From Streptomyces longwoodensis (GTDB taxonomy: Bacteria; Actinomycetota; Actinomycetes; Streptomycetales; Streptomycetaceae): a stretch of 64,000 nt of DNA. The translations under genes and the position numbers were made by a program. Numbering within the stretch: the stretch's first letter is position 1; each line of letters starts with the position of its first letter. The stretch covers positions 62,001-126,000 of the forward strand of contig NZ_KQ948550.1 of NCBI RefSeq assembly GCF_001514125.1. The letters are read 5' to 3'. Below, piece by piece: positions 55,564 through 64,000 of the stretch. Under the pieces are notes generated by a model that was not told the origin of the DNA, did no database searches, and saw only the letters and a program-made list of their open reading frames with translations.

Positions 55564-56490
55564 ATGCAGCACGGCAAGTACCGGTTCATCGTGGGGTTCC
55601 TGGCGCTCCCCCTGGGACTGTACGCGCTCTTCGTGGTCTGGCCCTTCATCCAGTCCATCTACTACTCGTTCACGGACTGGACGGGCCTGAGCCCCGAATT
55701 CAAGATGGTCGGCCTGGACAATTACCGCAGGATGCTCGACGACGACATCTTCTGGAAGTCCTTGCAGCACAGCTTGATGTTCGCGGTCGTGCTGCCGGTG
55801 GTGACGATCAGCCTGGCGCTGTTCTTCGCCTTCATGATCAATGCGGGCGGGCGCGGAAGGAGGGGCGGGCCGGTCATCTCCGGGGTGCGCGGCTCCTCCT
55901 TCTACAAGATCGTCTATTTCTTCCCGCAGGTGCTGTCGATCGCCATCGTCGCGCTGCTGTTCGCCTTCGCGTACAACCCGGACAGCGGCGCGATCAACTC
56001 GGTCCTGCGGGGCGTCGGCCTGGACGGCGTCCAGCCCCTGTGGCTGGGCGACCCCGACCTCGCCCTGTGGTGCGTGATGGCGGTGCTCGTGTGGTCGACG
56101 GTCGGCTTCTTCGTCGTGCTGTTCTCGGCGGGCATGGCGTCCATCCCGTCGGACCTGTACGAGGCCGCGCTGCTGGACGGGGCCGGCCGGGCGGCCACGT
56201 TCTTCCGCATCACCCTGCCGCTGCTGTGGGACACCGTGCAGTCGGGCTGGGTCTACATGGGCATCCTCGCGCTCGGCGCCGAGTCCTTCGCGGTCGTCCA
56301 GATCATGACGACCGGACCGGGCGGGCCCGACTACTCGACCACCGTCATGGTCCTGTACGTGTACCAGAAGGCGTTCCGGGACGGTCAGGCCGCCTACGCC
56401 ACCACCATCGGCGTCGCCCTGCTCGTCGTCACGCTGGCCTTCGCCGCCGTCGTGATGCGGCTGGGCCGTCGCGAGCGGCTGGAGTACTGA
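55564..56490 (+). CDS. ngcF: NgcF: sugar ABC transporter permease
   Basis: 308-residue membrane protein of the MalF type with six predicted helices (FIVGFLALPLGLYALFVVW at the start). The cytoplasmic EAA loop reads YEAALLDGAGRAATFFRITLP, which contacts the ATPase. Forms the channel with NgcG. I chose the ATG at 55564 because GGAG lies five bases upstream; the GTG at 55558 is too close to it. Confidence 0.92.
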   Translation: MQHGKYRFIVGFLALPLGLYALFVVWPFIQSIYYSFTDWTGLSPEFKMVGLDNYRRMLDDDIFWKSLQHSLMFAVVLPVVTISLALFFAFMINAGGRGRRGGPVISGVRGSSFYKIVYFFPQVLSIAIVALLFAFAYNPDSGAINSVLRGVGLDGVQPLWLGDPDLALWCVMAVLVWSTVGFFVVLFSAGMASIPSDLYEAALLDGAGRAATFFRITLPLLWDTVQSGWVYMGILALGAESFAVVQIMTTGPGGPDYSTTVMVLYVYQKAFRDGQAAYATTIGVALLVVTLAFAAVVMRLGRRERLEY

Positions 56491-56492
56491 GC

Positions 56493-57416
56493 ATGAAGAC
56501 GACCGAGAGCCCCGCCCCGCTGCCGGCGCAGTCCGGTGCGCCGGTGACGAAGGCGGACGCGCCCGTGGACCGGCCGCCGCGGGCGCGCCGCGAGGGCCGC
56601 GTGCTGAACGTCTTCTCGCACGGCGTGCTGGTCCTGTGGGCGGTGATGGTGGTGCTGCCGCTGGTGTGGGCCGTGATGACGTCGTTCAAGGACGACGCCT
56701 CCATCTTCGGCTCGCCCTGGGCGCTGCCCGACCGGCTGCACTTCGACAACTGGGCGCGGGCCTGGACCGACGCCAACATGAGCGACTACTTCGTCAACAC
56801 CGTCCTGGTGGTGGGGGGTTCGCTCATCGGCACGCTGGTGCTCGGCTCGATGGCCGCCTACGTGCTGGCCCGCTTCGACTTCCCCGGGAACCGGTTCATC
56901 TACTACCTGTTCGTCGGCGGCATGAGCTTCCCGATCATGCTCGCGCTGGTCCCGCTGTTCTACGTCGTCAACAACATGGGCCTGCTGAACACCATCCACG
57001 GGCTGATCCTGGTCTACATCGCCTACTCGCTGCCGTTCACCGTCTTCTTCCTGACGGCGTTCTTCCGCACCCTGCCGACGTCGGTCGCGGAGGCGGCGTT
57101 CGTGGACGGCGCGTCCCACACCCGCACCTTCTTCCAGATCATGCTGCCGATGGCCAAGCCGGGCCTGATCAGCGTCGGGATCTTCAACTTCCTCGGGCAG
57201 TGGAACCAGTACATGCTGCCGACGGTGCTGAACACCGACCCCGACAAGAAGGTCCTGACCCAGGGCCTGGTCCAGCTGGCGGTCAGCCAGGGGTACAAGG
57301 GAGACTGGTCGGGGCTGTTCGCGGGCCTGGTGATGGCGATGCTGCCGGTCCTCGGCGCCTACATCGTCTTCCAGCGGCAGGTGGTGCAGGGTCTGACCGC
57401 CGGGGCGCTCAAGTAA
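56493..57416 (+). CDS. ngcG: NgcG: sugar ABC transporter permease
   Basis: 307-residue MalG-type permease. A cytoplasmic Pro/Ala-rich N-terminus (~35 residues) is followed by six helices, with EAA loop VAEAAFVDGASHTRTFFQIML. Ends VQGLTAGALK, typical of MalG proteins. It starts two bases after the ngcF stop, with GGAG inside the end of ngcF. Partner of NgcF. Confidence 0.92.
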   Translation: MKTTESPAPLPAQSGAPVTKADAPVDRPPRARREGRVLNVFSHGVLVLWAVMVVLPLVWAVMTSFKDDASIFGSPWALPDRLHFDNWARAWTDANMSDYFVNTVLVVGGSLIGTLVLGSMAAYVLARFDFPGNRFIYYLFVGGMSFPIMLALVPLFYVVNNMGLLNTIHGLILVYIAYSLPFTVFFLTAFFRTLPTSVAEAAFVDGASHTRTFFQIMLPMAKPGLISVGIFNFLGQWNQYMLPTVLNTDPDKKVLTQGLVQLAVSQGYKGDWSGLFAGLVMAMLPVLGAYIVFQRQVVQGLTAGALK

Positions 57417-57639
57417 CGCCCGCCACTCCGCTTGCGCCCGAGGCCGTTCCGCACGGGACGGGCCCCTTGTCTTCAACCTCCGTCGTCCGCGCCCCCGCAC
57501 CCCCGTCAAACCCACCCACACCCCCGCACACCGCCCCCGTCGACCGTCTCCGGAAGGGTCGGTTCCGCCACACCGTGAAACCGCTCCCACACGCACCGCG
57601 ACCCTCGCGGGCGCGGGCGTTCGCGTGCGCGGAAACTGT

Positions 57640-57652
57640 TCAACCTCTTGAC
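57640..57652 (+). promoter_or_regulatory. Possible Rok7B7 site upstream of rok7B7
   Basis: TCAACCTCTTGAC matches 10 of 13 positions of TTKAMKHSTTSAV, the Rok7B7 motif as I recall it, about 90 bases before the rok7B7 start. It shares CTTGAC with the better site upstream of xylF. TAGAGT (57679-57684) may be the -10 element. Suggests autoregulation. The rest of the 325-base gap after ngcG (57417-57741) shows nothing else. Confidence 0.4.
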
Positions 57653-57741
57653 GGGAGGTGCCCCGGACGGCTCAGCTTAGAGTTCACTAGTTGGACATAG
57701 ACGGGGTCTCATCGAAGCGGCCCCGCGCGCAGGAGGTCGTC

Positions 57742-58941
57742 GTGGAGACTCCGGGGTCGCAGTCGTCGCTGCACCGAGCCAACCTGGAGCGGGTCGTACG
57801 AGCCGTCCGGCTGGCGGGATCCCTCACCCAGGCGGAGATCGCGAGGACCACCGGCCTGTCCGCGGCGACCGTCTCCAACATCGTCCGTGAACTCAAGGAC
57901 GGCGGAACGGTCGAGGTCACACCGACCTCGGCGGGTGGCAGGCGGGCGCGCAGCGTCTCGCTCAGCGGAGACGCCGGCATCGTCATCGGCATCGATTTCG
58001 GCCACACCCACCTACGGGTCGCCGTCGGCAACCTCGCCCACCAGGTGCTCGCCGAGGAGTCCGAGCCGCTCGACGTGGACGCGTCCTCCGCGCAGGGCTT
58101 CGACCGGGCCGAACGGCTGGTCAGCCGGCTGATCGAGGCCACGGGCGTGGACCGGGGCAAGATCGCCGGCGTGGGGCTCGGCGTGCCCGGCCCGATCGAC
58201 GTGGAGTCCGGCACGCTGGGCTCCTCCGCGATCCTGCCCGGATGGATCGGCACCCGGCCCGCCGAGGAGCTGCGCGAGCGGCTCGGCGTGACCGTGCACG
58301 TGGACAACGACGCCAACCTCGGCGCCCTGGGCGAGATGGTCTGGGGCAGCGGCAAGGGCGTGCGCGACCTCGCCTACATCAAGGTCGCCAGCGGTGTCGG
58401 CGCCGGCCTGGTCATCGACGGGAAGATCTACCGCGGGCCAGGCGGTACTGCGGGAGAAATAGGACATATTACACTCGATGAATCCGGCCCCGTCTGCCGC
58501 TGCGGTAACCGGGGCTGCCTGGAGACCTTCGCGGCCGCGCGCTACGTGCTGCCGCTGCTCCAGTCCAGCCACGGCACCGATCTCACCATGGAGGGCGTCG
58601 TGCGGCTGGCCAGGGACGGAGACCCGGGCTGCCGTCGGGTGATCGCCGACGTCGGCCGCCACATCGGCAGTGGAGTCGCCAATCTCTGCAACCTGCTGAA
58701 CCCGAGCCGGGTGGTCCTCGGCGGTGATCTCGCGGAGGCCGGTGAGCTGGTGCTCGGGCCGATCAGGGAGTCCGTCGGCCGCTACGCGATCCCCAGTGCG
58801 GCGCGGCAACTGTCCGTTCTCCCAGGTGCACTTGGGGGCCGTGCGGAGGTGCTCGGAGCGCTCGCCCTCGCGCTCAGCGAGATGGGCGATTCGACGCTTT
58901 TGGACGGCTCTCTCCCGGCGGCCGCACCCGCCTTCACTTAG
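57742..58941 (+). CDS. rok7B7: ROK-family regulator Rok7B7
   Basis: 399-residue ROK repressor. An N-terminal winged helix (LTQAEIARTTGLSAATVSNIVREL, about residues 24-47) is followed by the kinase-like fold with IGIDFGHTHLRVAVGN, and the ROK zinc motif GHITLDESGPVCRCGNRGCLET (three Cys plus His). From memory this is Rok7B7 (SCO6008), which controls xylose transport, carbon catabolite repression and antibiotic production. GTG at 57742, five bases after AGGAGG; an upstream TTG frame is unlikely. A 45-base patch at 58448-58492 is unusually AT-rich for this gene. Confidence 0.92.
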   Translation: METPGSQSSLHRANLERVVRAVRLAGSLTQAEIARTTGLSAATVSNIVRELKDGGTVEVTPTSAGGRRARSVSLSGDAGIVIGIDFGHTHLRVAVGNLAHQVLAEESEPLDVDASSAQGFDRAERLVSRLIEATGVDRGKIAGVGLGVPGPIDVESGTLGSSAILPGWIGTRPAEELRERLGVTVHVDNDANLGALGEMVWGSGKGVRDLAYIKVASGVGAGLVIDGKIYRGPGGTAGEIGHITLDESGPVCRCGNRGCLETFAAARYVLPLLQSSHGTDLTMEGVVRLARDGDPGCRRVIADVGRHIGSGVANLCNLLNPSRVVLGGDLAEAGELVLGPIRESVGRYAIPSAARQLSVLPGALGGRAEVLGALALALSEMGDSTLLDGSLPAAAPAFT

Positions 58942-58970
58942 AGAACGAATGACGCCGTTGCCATCTCGTT

Positions 58971-58989
58971 AAGTATTTACTTCTTGACG
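58971..58989 (+). promoter_or_regulatory. xylF promoter with Rok7B7-type site
   Basis: AAGTA-TT-TACTT dyad (58971-58982) overlaps TTTACTTCTTGAC (58976-58988), a full match to the recalled Rok7B7 motif TTKAMKHSTTSAV, and the -35 TTGACG (58984-58989). TTGACT (59007-59012) is the -10-like element after 17 bases. A 7-bp leader hairpin (59025-59042) precedes the ribosome binding site. Confidence 0.55.
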
Positions 58990-59063
58990 TCGCACCTGTG
59001 GCCGAGTTGACTTCCAGCCACCTCGGCCGCAGCGTTGCGGCCCTGTCAGGGAGGCACAACCCA

Positions 59064-60167
59064 ATGAACGCAACGATGCGTAGAGTCGTGATCGGCGCGA
59101 CCGCCGTCTCCATGGCCCTGTCGATTGCCGCGTGCGGCAAGGCGGGCGACGACAACGACGACTCCGGCAGCAGCAGCTCCGGCGGTGGCAGCAAGTCCAT
59201 CGGCCTGCTGCTCCCCGACAGCGTCACCGCCCGGTACGAGAAGTTCGACAAGCCGTACTTCGAGGCCAAGGTCAAGGAGCTCTGCTCCGACTGCAACGTC
59301 GAGTACGCCAACGCCGCGGCCGACGCCAACAAGCAGGCGCAGCAGGTCAGCACCATGGTGACCAAGGGCGTGAAGGTCATCGTGATCTCCGCCCAGGACT
59401 CCGCCGCGATCAAGTCCTCGATCAAGGCCGCGGTCGACAAGGGCGTCAAGGTCGTCGCGTACGACCGTCTGGCCCAGGGCCCGGTCTCCGCGTACGTCTC
59501 CTTCGACAACGTCAAGGTCGGCGAGCTGCAGGGCCAGGCGCTGCTGCAGGCGATGGGCGCCAAGGCCAGCCCGTCGGCGAACGTCGTCATGATCAACGGT
59601 GACGACGCCGACCCGAACGCCGCCCAGTTCAAGGAAGGCGCCCACAAGGCGCTCGACGGCAAGGTCAAGATCGCCTACGAGCAGTCCGGCCTCTGGAAGG
59701 ACACCGTCGCCGCCGAGAAGATGTCGGCCGCGATCACCCAGCTCGGCGCCAAGAAGATCGCCGGCGTCTACTCCGCCAACGACGGCATGGCCGGTGGCAT
59801 CGCCAACACCCTGAAGGGCGCGGGCATCAGCACCATCCCGCTGACCGGCCAGGACGCCGAGCTCGCCGCCATCCAGCGGATCGTCGCCGGCACCCAGTCC
59901 TCCACGGTCTACAAGGCCTACAAGCCGGAGGCCGACACCGCCGCCGAGCTCGCGGTCAGCCTCCTGCAGGGCAAGGACATCAAGGGAACCGCCTCCACCG
60001 AGGTCACCAGCGGCTCCGGCGACAAGGTGCCCGCCAAGCTGCTGACCCCGGTGTCGGTCACCAAGGCCAACATCAAGGACACGGTCGTCAAGGACGGTCT
60101 CTACACCGTCGCGCAGATCTGCACCGCCCAGTACGCCGCCGCCTGCAAGGCCGCCGGCCTCCAGTAA
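59064..60167 (+). CDS. xylF: XylF: xylose-binding lipoprotein of sugar ABC transporter
   Basis: 367-residue family-2 (ribose/xylose type) sugar-binding lipoprotein. Signal and lipobox SIAAC, then GLLLPDSVTARYEKFDKPYF, VIVISAQDSAA, VVAYDRLAQGPVSAYVSFDN, PLTGQDAELAAIQRI: hallmarks of XylF. Delivers xylose to XylGH. Strong AGGGAGG nine bases before the ATG. Lies directly downstream of rok7B7, its presumed regulator. Two stem-loops follow the gene, which probably raise binding-protein levels over the membrane parts. Confidence 0.93.
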   Translation: MNATMRRVVIGATAVSMALSIAACGKAGDDNDDSGSSSSGGGSKSIGLLLPDSVTARYEKFDKPYFEAKVKELCSDCNVEYANAAADANKQAQQVSTMVTKGVKVIVISAQDSAAIKSSIKAAVDKGVKVVAYDRLAQGPVSAYVSFDNVKVGELQGQALLQAMGAKASPSANVVMINGDDADPNAAQFKEGAHKALDGKVKIAYEQSGLWKDTVAAEKMSAAITQLGAKKIAGVYSANDGMAGGIANTLKGAGISTIPLTGQDAELAAIQRIVAGTQSSTVYKAYKPEADTAAELAVSLLQGKDIKGTASTEVTSGSGDKVPAKLLTPVSVTKANIKDTVVKDGLYTVAQICTAQYAAACKAAGLQ

Positions 60168-60182
60168 GGGCACCCCACGCCG

Positions 60183-60270
60183 GCCGGCGGTCCCCGTGAC
60201 CGCCGGCGGCCCCGCGAGACCCCTCCGACGCCCGCCCCACCTTCAACCCCGCTGCGGGGCGGGCGTCGGA
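60183..60270 (+). terminator. Two stem-loops between xylF and xylG (partial terminator / mRNA stabiliser)
   Basis: GCCGGCGGTC (60183-60192) with 60198-60207, and TCCGACGCCCGCCCC (60224-60238) with 60256-60270, both perfect. No promoter consensus follows before xylG, so partial read-through giving excess XylF is likely. Confidence 0.7.
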
Positions 60271-60429
60271 AGGAACCCGTTGCCAAGTGCGACGGAATCG
60301 CGCATGTTCATCCTGTAAACCTCGTGCGTCACGGCCGCCCGCCCCGCGGGCGGCGCGTCGCGCACATCCCTCCGCGCATGTCCCACGCGCGGCATCCCCG
60401 CCGGTCAGGCGGCGAAGGAGATGGTTCAC

Positions 60430-61212
60430 GTGTCCGCTACGCCCGTGCTGGCGTTGCGCGGAGTCTCCAAGCGATTCGGTGCAGTGCAGGCACTCACCGA
60501 CGTCGATCTGGAGGTTCACGCCGGAGAAGTCGTCGCCCTGGTCGGCGACAACGGCGCAGGAAAGTCGACCCTGGTCAAGACGATCGCGGGTGTGCACCCC
60601 ATCGACGACGGCGTCATCGAGTGGGAGGGCAGCGCGGTCAGCATCAACCGGCCGCACGACGCCCAGGGACTCGGCGTCGCCACCGTCTACCAGGACCTCG
60701 CGCTCTGCGACAACCTCGACGTCGTCGGCAACCTCTACCTCGGTCGTGAGCTGCTCCACCGCGGCGTCATCGACGAGGTGACGATGGAGAAGAACGCCCG
60801 CGAGCTGCTGTCCACGCTCTCCATCCGCATCCCGAGCGTGCGCATCCCGATCGCGAGCCTGTCCGGTGGCCAGCGCCAGGTCGTCGCCATCGCGCGCGCC
60901 CTGATCGGCGAGCCGAAGCTGGTCATCCTCGACGAGCCCACCGCCGCCCTCGGCGTCGAGCAGACCGCGCAGGTCCTCGACCTGGTGGAGCGGCTGCGCG
61001 AGCGCAACCTCGCCGTCATCCTCATCAGCCACAACATGGCGGACGTCAAGGCGGTCGCGGACACCGTCGCCGTCCTGCGCCTGGGCAAGAACAACGGCTC
61101 CTTCCCCGTGAAGGACACCAGCCACGAAGAGATCATCGCCGCGATCACGGGTGCCACGGACAACGCCGTGACCCGTCGTGCGGGGCGTCGCACCACGGAG
61201 GCGGCAAAGTGA
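60430..61212 (+). CDS. xylG: XylG: sugar ABC transporter ATPase (single-domain)
   Basis: 260-residue ATPase: VGDNGAGKSTLVK (Walker A), YQDLALCDNLDV, SLSGGQRQVVAIARAL (signature), LVILDEPTAALG (Walker B), LISHNMADV (H-loop). One nucleotide-binding domain only, as in FrcA-type transporters, not the double ATPase of E. coli XylG. I chose the GTG at 60430, nine bases after AAGGAG; the ATG at 60421 overlaps the site. Stop overlaps the xylH GTG (GTGA). Confidence 0.92.
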   Translation: MSATPVLALRGVSKRFGAVQALTDVDLEVHAGEVVALVGDNGAGKSTLVKTIAGVHPIDDGVIEWEGSAVSINRPHDAQGLGVATVYQDLALCDNLDVVGNLYLGRELLHRGVIDEVTMEKNARELLSTLSIRIPSVRIPIASLSGGQRQVVAIARALIGEPKLVILDEPTAALGVEQTAQVLDLVERLRERNLAVILISHNMADVKAVADTVAVLRLGKNNGSFPVKDTSHEEIIAAITGATDNAVTRRAGRRTTEAAK

Positions 61213-62552
61213 GCGACACGTCCAGGACCGTGAAGAGCGACTCCGGCCCCGACAAGGGCGTCGGCGTCGACAAGACCGCGGCCACCACCGCTCCCGCCGA
61301 CGACCCCACCGCCGCCGGCGTGGCCGTCGTCGACCCGCGCCTGCTGGTCCGCGAAGAGGGCCTCAAGGGCTACGTCACGGAGTTCAAGCGCAAGATCAAG
61401 GGCGGCGAGCTCGGCTCGCTGCCGGTCGTCATCGGCCTCATCATCATCTGGGCCATCTTCCAGGCGAAGAACGACCGCTTCCTGAGCGCCGACAACCTCT
61501 CCGACATCAGCTTCTTCATGTCGGCCACCGGCATGCTGGCCATCGGCCTGGTGTTCGTGCTGCTGCTCGGCGAGATCGACCTGTCGGTCGGCTCGGTCAG
61601 CGGCCTGGCGTCCACCGTGTTCGCCGTGTGGGTGGTCGAACACGGCATGAACGCCTGGCTGGCGCTGGTCCTCGCGATCGCCACCGGCATCGCCATCGGC
61701 GCGCTGCAGGGCTGGTTCTTCGCCAAGATCGGCGTCCCGGCGTTCGTCGTCACCCTGGCCGGCTTCCTCGGCTGGAACGGCCTGATGCTGTGGCTGCTCG
61801 GCTCCAGCGGCACCATCAACATCCCGTCCGACGACGGCCCCGTGAAGCTGTTCGGCCAGAGCTCCTTCTTCATGGACCAGGCCATCATCGGCGCCTACCT
61901 GCTGGCCGCCCTCGGTGTCGTGCTGTCCCTGGTCGGCAACTTCGGCGAGCAGCGCCGGCGCCGAGCCGCCGGTGTGCCCTTCCGCCCCACCGGTGAGATC
62001 CTCTTCCGCGTCGGTCTGCTGGCGATCGCGTCCTTCATCGCGGCCGCCGTGCTGAACAACGCCCAAGGCGTCTCCAACGCGCTGGTGATCTTCCTCGCCG
62101 CGCTGGTCATCGTCGACTTCGTGCTGCGTCGTACGACGTACGGCCGCAAGGTGTTCGCCGTCGGCGGCGGCATCGAGGCCGCCCGCCGTGCCGGTATCAG
62201 CGTGCCCATGGTCCGCATCAGCGTGTTCGCCATCTCCGGCGGCTTCGCCGCGGTGGGCGGCATGTTCTTCGCCGGCCAGACCGCGTCGGCGACGCTGAGC
62301 GCCGGTGGCGGCAACACCCTGATGCTGGCGATCGCCGCCGCGGTCATCGGCGGTACCAGCCTCTTCGGCGGCCGCGGTTCCGTGTGGTCAGCGCTGCTCG
62401 GCATGCTGGTGATCCAGTCGATCACCACCGGCCTGAACCTGCTGAACATGAACACCTCGATCCAGTACATGATCACCGGTGGCGTGCTGCTCGGCGCCGT
62501 GGTCATCGACTCGGTCTCCCGCCGCAGCCAGAAGGCCGCCGGCCGCGCGTAG
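61209..62552 (+). CDS. xylH: XylH: sugar ABC transporter permease
   Basis: 447-residue RbsC/XylH-type permease with about ten helices (LPVVIGLIIIWAIF, GMLAIGLVFVLLLGEIDLSVGS). GEIDLSVGSVSGLAS is the family signature, and GGTSLFGGRGSVWSALLGMLV lies near the C-terminus. The first ~75 residues are a cytoplasmic charged tail. GTG start coupled to xylG. Its TAG stop codon lies at the very edge of a palindromic repeat element. Confidence 0.93.
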   Translation: MSDTSRTVKSDSGPDKGVGVDKTAATTAPADDPTAAGVAVVDPRLLVREEGLKGYVTEFKRKIKGGELGSLPVVIGLIIIWAIFQAKNDRFLSADNLSDISFFMSATGMLAIGLVFVLLLGEIDLSVGSVSGLASTVFAVWVVEHGMNAWLALVLAIATGIAIGALQGWFFAKIGVPAFVVTLAGFLGWNGLMLWLLGSSGTINIPSDDGPVKLFGQSSFFMDQAIIGAYLLAALGVVLSLVGNFGEQRRRRAAGVPFRPTGEILFRVGLLAIASFIAAAVLNNAQGVSNALVIFLAALVIVDFVLRRTTYGRKVFAVGGGIEAARRAGISVPMVRISVFAISGGFAAVGGMFFAGQTASATLSAGGGNTLMLAIAAAVIGGTSLFGGRGSVWSALLGMLVIQSITTGLNLLNMNTSIQYMITGGVLLGAVVIDSVSRRSQKAAGRA

Positions 62553-62727
62553 GCCGTGTCCGCAAAGTCCCGCCTGCCCCGCGACGCCCGGCACGCACTC
62601 TCGCCGCACCGGGCGAACACCCGAGTACGGCCAGTACGCGGGTGTCCGCCCGGCACGCCGAGAGCACGCACCGGACGCCGCAGGGCCCGCCCTCCGGGCG
62701 GACGACAGGACTTTGCGGACACGACCT
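62551..62727. repeat. MITE/REP-like palindromic element abutting the xylH stop codon
   Basis: ~177 bases with terminal inverted repeats GTGTCCGCAAAGTCC (62556-62570) and GGACTTTGCGGACAC (62708-62722), extended outward by AGG..CCT. The inside is a long imperfect palindrome (CTCTCGCCGCACCGGGCG...CGCCCGGCACGCCGAGAG; centre near 62635). No transposase. I recall similar palindromes in other Streptomyces genomes. Confidence 0.8.
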
Positions 62728-62760
62728 AGCGGCCCACGCCCCGCTCGTCGGTCCCACCCC

Positions 62761-62796
62761 AGCCGTGCCCGGTGCTTCCACGCGCCGGGCACGGCT
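62761..62796 (+). terminator. Terminator between xylH and dxs
   Basis: AGCCGTGCCCGG (62761-62772) pairs perfectly with CCGGGCACGGCT (62785-62796). Together with the palindromic element it separates the xyl operon from dxs. A weak -10 for dxs, TAGACT, is at 62882-62887. Confidence 0.7.
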
Positions 62797-62935
62797 GTGT
62801 TGCGGGTGGCCCCATCCTGGGTACGGCCGATCGCGTGACCTATGACCCATGGGCCGGGGGCCGACCAGCGGGACGGAACATTAGACTCGACAAGCCCGGC
62901 AACAGCTCGATCAGCTCTACTGCAAGGAGGCACGG

Positions 62936-64000
62936 GTGCCGCTGCTGACCCGCATCACGGGACCGCGCGATCTGGACCGGCTCAGCCTGGAGGAGCTGGA
63001 CCAGCTGGCAGGCGAGATCCGGACCTTCCTCGTCGACGCCGTCTCCAAGACCGGCGGCCACCTCGGCCCCAACCTCGGCGTGGTGGAGCTGACCATCGCC
63101 CTGCACCGCGTGTTCGAGTCGCCGAAGGACAAGGTGCTCTGGGACACCGGCCACCAGTCCTACGTGCACAAGCTGCTCACCGGCCGGCAGGACTTCTCCC
63201 GCCTGAAGATGAAGGGCGGCCTGTCCGGCTACCCCTCGCAGGCCGAGTCCGAGCACGACGTCATCGAGAACAGCCACGCCTCCACCGTGCTCGGCTGGGC
63301 CGACGGCATCGCCAAGGCCAACCAGCTGCTCAAGCGCGACAGCCACGTCGTCGCCGTCATCGGCGACGGCGCGCTCACCGGCGGCATGGCCTGGGAGGCG
63401 CTCAACAACATCGCCGAGGCCAAGGACCGCCCGCTCGTCATCGTCGTCAACGACAACGAGCGCTCCTACGCGCCCACCATCGGCGGCCTCGCCAACCACC
63501 TCGCCACGCTGCGCACCACCGACGGCTACGAGCGCTTCCTCGCCCGCACCAAGGACATCCTCGACCGCACCCCGGTCGTCGGGAAGCCGCTGTTCGACAC
63601 CCTGCACGGCGCCAAGAAGGGCCTGAAGGACTTCATCGCCCCGCAGGGCATGTTCGAGGACCTGGGCCTGAAGTACGTCGGCCCCATCGACGGCCACGAC
63701 ATCGAGGCCCTGGAGTCCGCGCTGGCCCGCGCCAAGCGCTTCGGCGGCCCGGTGATCGTGCACTGCCTCACCGAGAAGGGCCGCGGCTACCAGCCCGCCC
63801 TCCAGGACGAGGCCGACCGCTTCCACGCCGTCGGCAAGATCCACCCCGACACCGGCCTGCCGATCGCCACCTCCGGCGCCGACTGGACCTCCGTCTTCGG
63901 CGAGGAGATGGTCCGGCTCGGCGAGGAGCGCGAGGACGTCGTCGCCATCACCGCCGCCATGCTCCAGCCGGTCGGCCTCGACAAGTTTGCCAAGCGCTTC
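62936..64000 (+). CDS. dxs: 1-deoxy-D-xylulose-5-phosphate synthase (3' end outside window)
   Basis: First 355 codons of Dxs, which condenses pyruvate and glyceraldehyde 3-phosphate in a TPP-dependent step, the first of the MEP isoprenoid pathway. Seen: [38 protein letters not shown], the TPP-binding [16 protein letters not shown] and [17 protein letters not shown] at 62936 with AAGGAGG five bases upstream. The pyrimidine-binding and C-terminal domains lie beyond the window. Streptomyces often has two dxs copies; I recall this locus as SCO6013 in S. coelicolor. Confidence 0.95.
   Translation, partial: MPLLTRITGPRDLDRLSLEELDQLAGEIRTFLVDAVSKTGGHLGPNLGVVELTIALHRVFESPKDKVLWDTGHQSYVHKLLTGRQDFSRLKMKGGLSGYPSQAESEHDVIENSHASTVLGWADGIAKANQLLKRDSHVVAVIGDGALTGGMAWEALNNIAEAKDRPLVIVVNDNERSYAPTIGGLANHLATLRTTDGYERFLARTKDILDRTPVVGKPLFDTLHGAKKGLKDFIAPQGMFEDLGLKYVGPIDGHDIEALESALARAKRFGGPVIVHCLTEKGRGYQPALQDEADRFHAVGKIHPDTGLPIATSGADWTSVFGEEMVRLGEEREDVVAITAAMLQPVGLDKFAKRF

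Overview
This is a segment of a Streptomyces chromosome. It has very high GC, strong third-position GC bias and many GTG starts, with coupled ATGA/GTGA gene junctions. Marker genes include the SepF-like protein SflB, a conservon, an HTH-fused MurA, AcnA, NgcEFG, Rok7B7, XylFGH and Dxs. From memory, the backbone order (sflB, arcA-argF, murA2, acnA, ngcEFG, rok7B7, xylFGH, dxs) matches Streptomyces coelicolor around SCO5967-SCO6013; I could not check this. I found no tRNA, rRNA, CRISPR array, prophage or transposase gene.

Layout. 1-5.4 kb: minus-strand exopolysaccharide operon (polyprenyl glycosylphosphotransferase, nucleotide-sugar dehydrogenase, GT4 glycosyltransferase, Wzz-like chain-length protein). 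6.3-11.1 kb: sflB, an ATPase coupled to a MazG-like hydrolase, a TTA-containing small gene, an F420-type oxidoreductase and a lipoprotein. 11.2-15.2 kb: the Hen1-Pnkp RNA repair cassette. 15.3-19.8 kb: an SPFH protein coupled to a NAD-kinase-fold protein, divergent from arginine deiminase and ornithine carbamoyltransferase. 20.6-27.8 kb: a CoA-dependent aromatic acid catabolic cluster (hydratase, flavin hydroxylase/reductase fusion, PaaX regulator, benzoate-CoA-ligase-like enzyme, acyl-CoA dehydrogenase, RidA).

28.8-36.6 kb: a five-gene minus-strand set of trypsin-like protease, PknG-type kinase, VWA protein, four-helix membrane protein and membrane-tethered solute-binding protein. It resembles the mycobacterial pknG-glnX-glnH signalling operon with two extra parts, and its first gene carries a TTA codon near the start. 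36.8-42.7 kb: a P450 and a full conservon (cvnA-D) ending in a CYP157-like P450 without the ExxR arginine. 43.3-49.4 kb: HTH-MurA fusion, small secreted proteins and aconitase.

49.4-62.6 kb: carbohydrate region with a GH92 alpha-mannosidase, the chitobiose/GlcNAc importer NgcEFG, the ROK regulator Rok7B7 and the XylFGH importer. It is rich in operators (CebR-type box, LacI-like palindromes, DasR-type site, Rok7B7-type sites). 62.9 kb to the end: the 5' part of dxs.

The most interesting points are the expanded PknG system, three TTA codons that imply bldA control, an inverted-repeat operator family seen at three loci, an orphan CebR-box promoter followed at once by a strong hairpin, and the repeats near 38.1 and 62.6 kb.
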